From: Akkermansiaceae bacterium
GTDB lineage: Bacteria; Verrucomicrobiota; Verrucomicrobiia; Verrucomicrobiales; Akkermansiaceae
Assembly: GCA_025457805.1 (NCBI GenBank)
Contig: JALOTR010000163.1
Coordinates: 1-6,693 of the forward strand
Length of the DNA: 6,693 nucleotides
Reading direction: 5' to 3'
The notes under the pieces: generated by a model
Databases searched by the model: none
Told to the model about the DNA's origin: nothing
Seen by the model: the letters and a program-made list of their open reading frames with translations, nothing else
In this document: piece after piece, positions 1 through 4,479 of the stretch
Layout: each line of letters opens with the position of its first letter
Numbering within the stretch: the stretch's first letter is position 1
Program-made: the position numbers and the translations under genes

Positions 1-1
1 C

Positions 2-190
2 GCGGATGCGGCAGGCATTCCCGGCAACGGCAGCAACGGCTACTCGGCACCTTTTGTGAAATACAGCTACCGCAACGGTCAGGTGATTCATTACAAACTC
101 ATCGGCGGCAACCACGGTCTCTCCGTCGGCAGCAACAATGTCTATGCGATCGAGGCGAAGCAGATCGTCGCGGCGTTTCTTTTGCAATGA
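2..190 (+). CDS. C-terminal fragment of an alpha/beta-hydrolase-like enzyme (5' end outside window)
   Basis: An open frame enters from the left edge and ends at TGA 188-190, giving the last 62 residues of a protein with no start codon in the window. The segment reads as the end of a secreted esterase/PHB-depolymerase-like or dienelactone-hydrolase-like alpha/beta hydrolase. A strand (V28 to L33, VIHYKL) is followed by a turn, I34-GGNHG-L40, in the position of the loop that carries the catalytic histidine (H38 here). A last amphipathic helix, AIEAKQIVAAFLL, closes the domain. The nucleophile serine and the acid residue would lie upstream, so catalysis cannot be confirmed. It converges on the FAD oxidoreductase, with only 26 bp between the two stop codons and no obvious terminator. 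Coding status is secure from codon pattern and protein-like composition; the enzyme class is inferred from one loop and the fold order. Confidence 0.7.
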   Translation, partial: ADAAGIPGNGSNGYSAPFVKYSYRNGQVIHYKLIGGNHGLSVGSNNVYAIEAKQIVAAFLLQ

Positions 191-216
191 TTTGCGGCCT
201 ATCCGTTTCACAGGCA

Positions 217-1431
217 TCAGCCAAGCGCATCCACCGCCATCTTGCCAGCGGCTTCTCCGGTGGCGAAGCAGGTGCCCATGACGCGGATCGATGCCTGGGC
301 GTCGTGATCGGCGGAAATGCAGCGGCCACCGACGAACAATCGATCCATGCCACGGGGTTTCAAACAACCCGCCGGAATGCCGCAGGGGCGGTTGTTTTCG
401 GGGAAGCGAAGTTTCGGGCCTTTGGCGTTTTCGCGGAATTCCATGGGCCAGGTGGCGAGGGCGATTTCATCCTCGAATCTTTTTCCGGCCAGCACGTCCG
501 CGCCGGTCAAGACAGCCTCGCCGAGCCAGCGGCGGCTCTCGCGGATGCCTGCGCGAACCGGCCAATGGCTGATGTAACTTCCCTTCCAAGTATCATCGCG
601 CCCTGCAAGCCACTCGACAGTCGTGGCGGCGATGCGCCTGCCCTCGACTTCGAGTTTGCCGAGACACACCGGATCGAGCGGATCAAAATCCCCGGCCGTG
701 TCTCCACCTGTTAGATCGATGGTTCCGAAGATTTCACCAAGCCTGCCGGATTCGCGGAAAGAAAGGCCGAGAGCGGTGGACGGGATGATTCCGGAGCGCA
801 CACCTTCCACCAGCAGGCCGGAGGTGCGCAGGCGCATGGCGTCTCCCATGACCGATGGATTGTGCACGCCGAACACATAAGCAGGCCGCTGCAACTGCGT
901 CGCGGCAGCCATCGTGAAACCTTCACCCAACCACGCGGCGACCATAGCATCGCCGGATGCGTCCACCAGTGTGGAGGCAAAAATTTCCACCGCGCCGGAT
1001 CGACTCGCTATCTTCAGCAACCATCCTTCCGCATCGCGCTCCACTGCCGAAGCCTCCGCGTGCAGCATCAACTCCAAGGTCGGCTCGGCGGCGATCATTT
1101 CATCCGCGATCCTCACAAAATCCACCGGATGCTGGGGCAGCACATCCACACGGCCGACGCGCAGGGGACCGATGCCTGTGGCGGCGATCATCCGTTCCGC
1201 GATCTCCGCCGAGAATCCCGGGTTTGCGAGCACAGCTCCCGGTTCATCGCGCAAAAGATACAGGCCGCAAAAACTGTGCACCAGCGAGGCCGTGCCCATG
1301 CCGCCGGTGAAACCATGACGCTCGATCAAGAGAGTCCGTGCGCCCGATCGTGCTGCGGTGATTGCCGCCGCGAGGCCGGCGCTTCCGCCACCGACCACCG
1401 CCACATCGAAGCGCCGGACGCCGGGGCTCAT
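217..1431 (-). CDS. FAD-dependent oxidoreductase (FAD_oxidored / PF12831-like family)
   Basis: The 404-residue protein is a complete flavoprotein. An N-terminal Rossmann fold has the dinucleotide motif GGGSAG at 14-19, and E37 at the end of the second strand should hold the adenosine ribose. GGMGT at 43-47 follows. A second FAD contact, LVDASGDAMVAAWLG, lies at 155-169. An R-E-S-R-R segment at 298-302 and the C-terminal block (about 351-396, GIPAGCLKP then LFVGGRCIS and SIRVMGTC, ending in GEAAG) are hallmarks of this family, in which the C-terminal strand returns to the FAD site. There is no signal peptide, so it is probably cytosolic. The substrate is unknown. Its ATG sits inside the stop of the carrier-protein gene (ATGA at 1431-1428), and only a weak GGA lies upstream, so translational coupling is likely. 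That pairing suggests oxidation or desaturation of a carrier-bound acyl or aminoacyl group, but members of this family also act on free substrates. Confidence 0.92.
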   Translation of the reverse strand: MSPGVRRFDVAVVGGGSAGLAAAITAARSGARTLLIERHGFTGGMGTASLVHSFCGLYLLRDEPGAVLANPGFSAEIAERMIAATGIGPLRVGRVDVLPQHPVDFVRIADEMIAAEPTLELMLHAEASAVERDAEGWLLKIASRSGAVEIFASTLVDASGDAMVAAWLGEGFTMAAATQLQRPAYVFGVHNPSVMGDAMRLRTSGLLVEGVRSGIIPSTALGLSFRESGRLGEIFGTIDLTGGDTAGDFDPLDPVCLGKLEVEGRRIAATTVEWLAGRDDTWKGSYISHWPVRAGIRESRRWLGEAVLTGADVLAGKRFEDEIALATWPMEFRENAKGPKLRFPENNRPCGIPAGCLKPRGMDRLFVGGRCISADHDAQASIRVMGTCFATGEAAGKMAVDALG

Positions 1432-1670
1432 GAGGATTTTCCGGCGATCAGCTTGGCCAGGGTCGTGGGCGTTGCGAGGTTTTCGCGGGTGAGATCGTCC
1501 GGCCCGAGTTCCACGCCGTATTCATCCTCCACGGCGACGACCAATTGCATCACCGCCATCGAGTCCAGTCCCGCTGCGAAAAGGTCTCCGTCTTCCGGGA
1601 AATCCCAATCGAGTTCCAAGAGGCCTTCGCCGTTCATCCAGTCGATCAATTCCGTAGGGTTGGGTGACAT
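1428..1670 (-). CDS. Acyl/peptidyl carrier protein (phosphopantetheine-binding)
   Basis: With the ATG at 1670 the product has 80 residues, the normal carrier-protein length. The core DLFAAGLDSMAVMQL (29-43) contains the D-S-M form of the DSL motif, with S37 as the expected 4'-phosphopantetheine site at the start of helix II. An acidic helix II (VAVEDEYGVEL) and a C-terminal TTLAKLI helix follow, as in ACP/PCP four-helix bundles. The frame stays open upstream to a TTG at 1796, with other ATGs at 1688 and 1718. I prefer 1670 because of length and a GAAG three bases before it, but 1688 (86 residues) is possible. It is the first gene of a two-gene unit with the FAD oxidoreductase. The sequence does not look like the housekeeping fatty-acid AcpP, and no fatty-acid genes are nearby, so a dedicated biosynthetic carrier is more likely. 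No adenylation, ketosynthase or phosphopantetheinyl transferase gene is in the window. Confidence 0.88.
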   Translation of the reverse strand: MSPNPTELIDWMNGEGLLELDWDFPEDGDLFAAGLDSMAVMQLVVAVEDEYGVELGPDDLTRENLATPTTLAKLIAGKSS

Positions 1671-1860
1671 TTGCTTCGAAGAATCCATGCGCGCGAAAAG
1701 TGCGATGCGTGTCCCCATTTCATCAAGTGGAAATCGCTGCTTATTTGCCGTAAGGCATCTGGGACTCCGTTGGCGGCCCTTGAGGGAAACGGCCAAGCAT
1801 GGTCAAACTTGATTCACCCGGGAGGAAGGATGAGGGGAAGGTGCTGACGACCGAAACGCC

Positions 1861-1896
1861 GATGTAGCCGACCAAAGAACCGGCATCACCGAGATT
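1861..1896 (-). pseudogene. Possible remnant of a VapC-type PIN toxin N-terminus
   Basis: Immediately after, and overlapping, the ribbon-helix-helix antitoxin, a different frame reads NLGDAGSLVGYI. PIN-domain VapC toxins commonly start with a strand of the form M-I-L-x-D-A-G-P-L-V-x-x-I, in which the Asp is the first metal-binding residue. The match is close, but there is no start codon at the expected place. The frame then continues to TAA at 1743-1741 without any further PIN motif (no Glu helix, no second or third acidic cluster). The three minus-strand frames of 1671-1860 show no other recognisable protein. I infer that vapC was deleted, leaving its first codons. The evidence is a short match plus the correct position and spacing behind an antitoxin of the matching type, so coincidence cannot be ruled out. 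Confidence 0.38.
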
Positions 1897-2131
1897 TGCG
1901 GCTTCCGTAGCCACCGCAATCGGAAAGATCCGCGGGGCCGGAGAACATCCCGATGTAGGGCGCAGCAAGTTTGGCGAAATCCACCGCTTCGGCTTCGGCT
2001 TCGGCATCGGCATCGATCTCGCGAGCCAAGGCGTGGCGCACGATCTCGGACGCTGATTGGTTTGCGGCCTTCGCCTTCTCGCGAAATTTTTTCTCGATTG
2101 CTTGGGGAATTTTCACCGTCAAAATCTTCAT
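1886..2131 (-). CDS. Ribbon-helix-helix (CopG/VapB-type) antitoxin, apparently orphaned
   Basis: The 81-residue product begins MKILTVKIPQAIEKKFREKA. This is a short DNA-contacting strand (ILTVKIP) followed by two helices, the usual N-terminal ribbon-helix-helix DNA-binding fold, with SASEIVRHALARE as the second helix (31-43). An acidic Asp/Ala/Glu-rich linker (44-53) follows. The tail FAKLAAPYIGMFSGPADLSD then GGYGS resembles the toxin-binding end of antitoxins that pair with PIN-domain VapC nucleases ('GPxDLS...GYG'). The start at 2131 is chosen because it opens directly into the ribbon; a longer frame to 2323 adds only low-quality sequence. No Shine-Dalgarno is visible. It lies 122 bp downstream of the ParE-like toxin on the same strand. 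The expected vapC does not follow; only a possible 12-codon remnant does. It could still repress its own promoter or neutralise a VapC encoded elsewhere. Confidence 0.8.
   Translation of the reverse strand: MKILTVKIPQAIEKKFREKAKAANQSASEIVRHALAREIDADAEAEAEAVDFAKLAAPYIGMFSGPADLSDCGGYGSRKSR
1985..2014 (-). repeat. Hexanucleotide tandem repeat inside the antitoxin gene
   Basis: Five consecutive 6-base units (plus strand CGCTTC, GGCTTC, GGCTTC, GGCATC, GGCATC) encode alternating Asp-Ala and Glu-Ala pairs in the linker of the ribbon-helix-helix antitoxin. The unit is a multiple of three, so copy-number change alters linker length without breaking the frame. Confidence 0.85.
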
Positions 2132-2253
2132 TCTGGAAGCAGAGATAAGACTCGCGAGGCGGGAAGCCAAATTGAAATTCGCGCGCCTGGTTTTTGGGGC
2201 TCCAGCGACGAATAGCGGCATTTCGACTCGCACGTGCTGGATAGAGAGGCGTT

Positions 2254-2547
2254 TCACTGCCGCCTTTGGCCGTATCGAGGATCGCGACGATGATGCCTGA
2301 CCACCATCACCTTGATGCCCCAAGACTTCACTTGATAAATGAAGTGATAAGGAAAACCCGTTAGGTTTGCACGCCGTGTGAATTCACCGAAAGGAGGAAA
2401 TCCCAGAGGGTTGTTGAGAGCCCTCGATACGGTTCCCAGCAGCTCATTGAAAAAACGATCAGCCAGGTGGGAGCCCGCCTCGCTCTCATAGTGTTCAAGA
2501 ATCCGCCTCACATCGCGGGCCGCGGCTTGGTGGTAAATCACCTTCAT
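2254..2547 (-). CDS. ParE/RelE-superfamily toxin
   Basis: The 97-residue product fits the family's usual size of 90-100. It starts with a strand (MKVIYHQAA) leading into A-A-R-D-V-R-R-I-L-E-H-Y, the first helix with the conserved Asp and Tyr. A second helix carrying ADRFFNELL and the N-N-P-L-G turn follow. The C-terminal sheet contains RRANLTGFPYHFIYQV and IKVMVVRHHRRDPRYGQRR, matching the 'FPY-x-x-x-Y ... VxAVxHxRRxPxYW' signature of ParE/RelE plasmid-stabilisation toxins. Such proteins either cleave mRNA on the ribosome (RelE) or poison gyrase (ParE); the sequence alone does not decide which. Its ATG overlaps the antitoxin stop as ATGA (2547-2544), the classical coupled antitoxin-first arrangement. 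No truncation or frameshift is seen, so it is probably functional. Confidence 0.9.
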   Translation of the reverse strand: MKVIYHQAAARDVRRILEHYESEAGSHLADRFFNELLGTVSRALNNPLGFPPFGEFTRRANLTGFPYHFIYQVKSWGIKVMVVRHHRRDPRYGQRRQ

Positions 2548-2762
2548 TCCGGGCGCCCGACTGCTTTGAGAAACTCATCATGGGTGAGACAAACGGAGGG
2601 ATCCCGATCCATTTCCTCGGAACGCAGATGCGCTTCATCCAGTCCGTCGTCCTCCTCGACAAGGATTCCGGGCAGGGAATCGAGCAAACCAGCAGCGAGC
2701 TTGGCACGGTCCGACTCCGGGAGTTGGTAAACGAGATCTTCAATTTCTGCCAGTGTGACCAT
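2544..2762 (-). CDS. Antitoxin of the addiction-module component family (TIGR02574/PF09720-like)
   Basis: With the ATG at 2762 the product has 72 residues. It begins MVTLAEIEDLVYQLPESDRA, followed by KLAAGLLDSLP, the amphipathic N-terminal helix pair characteristic of the 'putative addiction module component' antitoxins (E-x-x-x-L-P-x-x-x-R-x-x-L-x-x-x-L-L-x-S-L). The C-terminal half is acidic and extended, with E-E-M-D-R-D-P-S-V and L-T-H-D-E-F, as in the toxin-wrapping segment of this family. The frame continues upstream to a TTG at 2798, but ATG 2762 starts exactly at the conserved region. It is directly upstream of, and coupled to, the ParE/RelE toxin. There is no Shine-Dalgarno before the ATG. 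A weak promoter-like pair lies only seven bases upstream, so the mRNA may be leaderless. Confidence 0.9.
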   Translation of the reverse strand: MVTLAEIEDLVYQLPESDRAKLAAGLLDSLPGILVEEDDGLDEAHLRSEEMDRDPSVCLTHDEFLKAVGRPE

Positions 2763-2769
2763 GCAGAGG

Positions 2770-2798
2770 ACGCTAGCCTGAACTGGACTTCGAATCAA
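2770..2798 (-). promoter_or_regulatory. Possible promoter of the parD/parE-like toxin-antitoxin pair
   Basis: On the minus strand TTGATT (2798-2793) and TAGCGT (2775-2770) are separated by 17 bp, with partial matches to the sigma-70 -35 and -10 boxes. The -10-like box ends seven bases before the antitoxin ATG, which would place transcription start at or next to the start codon. This is a by-eye match with a poor -10 box; treat it as tentative. Confidence 0.2.
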
Positions 2799-3118
2799 GC
2801 AGTAAGGAGTTTCAGCCGATCTGACGCAAATCTGAAGAATTCAATCTCCCAGAACCGATTTATCCCCTTCGATGTCATCCCCTGCCACCCTGCCGGTGGT
2901 TTCCTCGGCTTCATTGCGGAAACCCTCGCAGCAGGGCACTCGCTCCACGCCGTCAGGACGGCGAGCACTCAAGCATGCCTGTGACACAAGAGACCCGATA
3001 AGACACGTTTTCCGCATCGACATCATCAAACTTTCAATCCCTGCCGCTCCCAAAGAATCCTATGCAAATCCGAGGAAACCGCTATGCCTCCGCATGTATA
3101 GCCAAGGATTTTGAAATC
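2799..3118. other. Largely non-coding region between the toxin-antitoxin pair and the disrupted plus-strand gene
   Basis: I find no convincing protein gene here. The minus-strand 70-codon frame at 2841-3053 lacks family features and runs through a perfect palindrome. A 27-codon minus-strand frame (2795-2878, starting MTSKGINRFWEIEFF) is protein-like in composition but too short to call. Visible structures are the palindrome at 2948-2963 and a smaller inverted repeat CCACC/GGTGG with a 5-base loop at 2885-2899. The regulatory sequence of the minus-strand toxin-antitoxin pair should lie at its left end. Confidence 0.5.
2948..2963. repeat. Perfect inverted repeat CGCCGTCAGGACGGCG
   Basis: Two 7-base arms, CGCCGTC and GACGGCG, are perfectly complementary around a central AG. 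The direct repeat GCACTC flanks the structure on both sides (2936-2941 and 2965-2970). No T-run follows on either strand, so it is not a standard intrinsic terminator. It looks more like a REP-type intergenic palindrome or a protein-binding site, but no second copy is present in this window to prove dispersal. Confidence 0.6.
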
Positions 3119-3332
3119 ATGAAAAAGTTCCTGACCACCGATCGGTTATCTGTTCTGGAACAACGAATGGCATCCGGGCAAAGAGCGGGCCGATGATATC
3201 ATTACAGTAAAATACCATTTGTCGAAAAAATGGCTCAATCAACTGGGAATCGTAATCGGCCCCTCTCAGACGTTCAGCACCAAAAACGGAAAGAAAAAAC
3301 TCGGATACGAGACACTCACACTGGATCGCTGA
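3119..3332 (+). pseudogene. Small unrecognised gene disrupted by a one-base frame change
   Basis: From 3144 to TGA 3330-3332 the plus strand reads 62 very protein-like codons. They begin GYLFWNNEWHPGKERADDII and continue through VKYHLSKKWLNQLGIVIGP to a Lys-rich stretch and GYETLTLDR. This frame is closed just upstream by TGA at 3132-3134 and has no start codon before the conserved-looking part. A neighbouring frame supplies ATG 3119 with an AAGGA ten bases upstream (3104-3108) and reads MKKFLTTD up to 3142. Skipping the single C at 3143 would join the two into a 70-residue protein. I infer either a decayed gene or a one-base sequence error. The family is not recognised. It is richer in A (many AAA codons) than its neighbours. 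It converges on the PEP-CTERM gene, with 29 bp between the stops. An alternative is that only a C-terminal fragment of a larger lost gene remains. Confidence 0.5.
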
Positions 3333-3361
3333 CCAAGTCTGCCGACGACAATGAAGCCCCC

Positions 3362-4276
3362 TCAGCGCTTGCGGCGCAGGACGAGTCCGAATGCCGCCAA
3401 GGCTCCGAGAAGCGCTGCCGAGGGTTCGGGAATCGCGGCATGGGAGTTGAGCGGGTTGTTGGCAAAACTGCTGTCGGAAAGCCCGAAGAATTTCACGTCC
3501 GCCTCGCCATTGTTGTCGATTCTGAAGCCGAATACGTTCTGAGGCGTGGTCGATGTGCCTTCGAAGAATTTGGAAATCGAGGCCACGGAGAACGCCATGG
3601 CCTGTGAACTCTGGTAGGACGCTGCCGCATATCCCGAGTTCCAGTCATACTTGGAGTAGGCGGATCCGGTGGGATAGCCGAAGCGCAGCATGTTGGCTCC
3701 TGCGATCGCATCGCCGTCGATGTTGAGTGGTGTCAGCGTGAAGAAGGTGTTTCCCCAACGCTCGGAAACGAGCAGGAAATCGGTGGGTTCGAATCCATGT
3801 TGGAACAGCAGATCGTAGTCCGAAACACCGGAGGACGGCATATTCGAGACACCATCATAATAGGCATAATTGAGCAGGTCCGTGTCCTGTGTGATTCCCG
3901 CCAGCGCCTCTGAATAACCGGCGAGGTTGGAGGTGGTGGTGATCAAGCCATTGTCAAACACACCCACACCCTGAGTGAGGGAACTGAAGCCCACATTGAC
4001 CACTACAGCTCCAAGCGAATTGAAGCTATCCAGCGAACGTGTTCCGCTTCCGTCCTGAATGGTGACAGATTGCAAATAAACCGGGTTGTCGCGGTTCACC
4101 GAAACACCGCTGGCGGATGAGTTCTGGTAAACCGTGTTTCCATCCACTTCATAGGTCACGCTGGTGATCGGCGTGCTGTGACTTCCGGGCAGGATGTCGA
4201 TAAAGTTCTGTGCCGTGACGGACTGAGCCATGGCTAGAAGCAACACGGCAGTGCAGTATGAAAATGATGACTTCAT
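3362..4276 (-). CDS. PEP-CTERM sorting-domain secreted protein
   Basis: With the ATG at 4276 the protein has 304 residues. Residues 1-22 form a signal peptide (MKSSF, then a hydrophobic core TAVLLLAMA, then VTA before Q23), with a likely cut after A22. The end is a textbook PEP-CTERM tail: IPEPS at 282-286, a short hydrophobic segment to about 300, and RRKR at 301-304. Exosortase recognises such tails, cleaves them and passes the protein to the surface; no exosortase is in the window. The body is Ser/Asn/Gly-rich with beta-type composition, including LLVSERWGNTFFTLTPLNI and VFGFRIDNNGEADVKFFG; I do not recognise a named domain. The frame extends to an ATG at 4366, but those 30 residues are Pro/Ser-rich and would bury the signal peptide. 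There is no Shine-Dalgarno; the leader is strikingly C-rich. The gene lies 203 bp downstream of the laminin-B-like gene on the same strand. Confidence 0.9.
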   Translation of the reverse strand: MKSSFSYCTAVLLLAMAQSVTAQNFIDILPGSHSTPITSVTYEVDGNTVYQNSSASGVSVNRDNPVYLQSVTIQDGSGTRSLDSFNSLGAVVVNVGFSSLTQGVGVFDNGLITTTSNLAGYSEALAGITQDTDLLNYAYYDGVSNMPSSGVSDYDLLFQHGFEPTDFLLVSERWGNTFFTLTPLNIDGDAIAGANMLRFGYPTGSAYSKYDWNSGYAAASYQSSQAMAFSVASISKFFEGTSTTPQNVFGFRIDNNGEADVKFFGLSDSSFANNPLNSHAAIPEPSAALLGALAAFGLVLRRKR

Positions 4277-4283
4277 TGATTTA

Positions 4284-4317
4284 GGGGGAACGGGCGGGGG
4301 AGCCCGGGGTGAGGGGG
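4284..4317 (+). other. G-quadruplex motif beside the PEP-CTERM start codon
   Basis: The plus strand has five G-runs: 4284-4288, 4292-4294, 4296-4300, 4306-4309 and 4313-4317. They are separated by loops of 3, 1, 5 and 3 bases, satisfying the classic G3+N1-7 rule with one run to spare. The plus strand is the template strand for the PEP-CTERM gene, and the motif ends eight bases before the start codon. The mRNA leader is therefore C-rich and lacks a purine ribosome-binding site. The motif is directly visible; folding and any effect on expression are inference. Confidence 0.7.
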
Positions 4318-4417
4318 AGTTCAGAAGCCAATCGGGGGAAACCGCAGCGCTGCTGGACGTGGACATTCTGCCAGATCCGATTATCCGATCAACTTAACTA
4401 TTCCACGTGATCGCGTA

Positions 4418-4458
4418 GGCGGTGCTTCGCTGGAAGCCCCGCGGAGGCCGCCATCCGC
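4418..4458. repeat. Nested inverted-repeat cluster between the two secreted-protein genes
   Basis: GCTTC (4424-4428) and GAAGC (4433-4437) form a perfect 5-bp stem with loop GCTG. This is enclosed by GGCGG (4418-4422) and CCGCC (4448-4452). A second overlapping stem pairs GCGGA (4441-4445) with TCCGC (4454-4458). It begins about 20 bp past the stop of the laminin-B-like gene, so it could cap that transcript, but no U-run follows in that direction. A dispersed REP-like palindrome is equally possible. Confidence 0.5.
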
Positions 4459-4479
4459 CTGTTTCTCAGGTCCGGGTTG

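Noticed and set aside
187..714. Plus-strand frame of 175 codons following the hydrolase end
   Set aside because: It is antisense to the FAD oxidoreductase C-terminal half and has no recognisable motif.
1746..1757. Small hairpin TGCC-GTAA-GGCA upstream of the carrier-protein gene
   Set aside because: The stem is only 4 bp and no U-run follows, so it is not distinguishable from chance.
862..1812. Plus-strand frame of 316 codons
   Set aside because: It lies antisense to the FAD oxidoreductase and carrier protein, both with clear family motifs. Its translation is Arg/His/Ser-rich with no domain, as expected for an opposite-strand shadow in GC-rich DNA.
1741..2013. Minus-strand 90-codon frame spanning the vapC-like codons as a complete gene
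   Set aside because: Its first half is an out-of-frame reading of the antitoxin, and after the DAGSLVGYI match there is no further PIN content. Only the short match is retained as a possible remnant.
1741..2798. Integron-cassette origin of the toxin-antitoxin genes
   Set aside because: Toxin-antitoxin genes are common in cassettes, but I see no attC-like paired core sites at the gene boundaries; the only GTTAGGT-like string falls inside the toxin coding sequence.
2795..2878. Minus-strand 27-codon frame MTSKGINRFWEIEFF...
   Set aside because: Composition is protein-like, but it is too short and the AGGGG abuts the ATG instead of being spaced from it. It might be a fragment of an old gene; not supportable as a gene.
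2841..3053. Minus-strand frame of 70 codons
   Set aside because: No ribosome-binding site, no family features, and it reads straight through the palindrome at 2948-2963.
3230..3607. Plus-strand frame of 125 codons
   Set aside because: It crosses the disrupted small gene in a different frame and then runs antisense through the PEP-CTERM gene; composition is highly charged and unlike a real protein.
4277..4366. N-terminal extension of the PEP-CTERM protein to the ATG at 4366
   Set aside because: The added 30 residues are Pro/Ser-rich and would place the clear signal peptide internally; the C-run leader explains the sequence better as untranslated.
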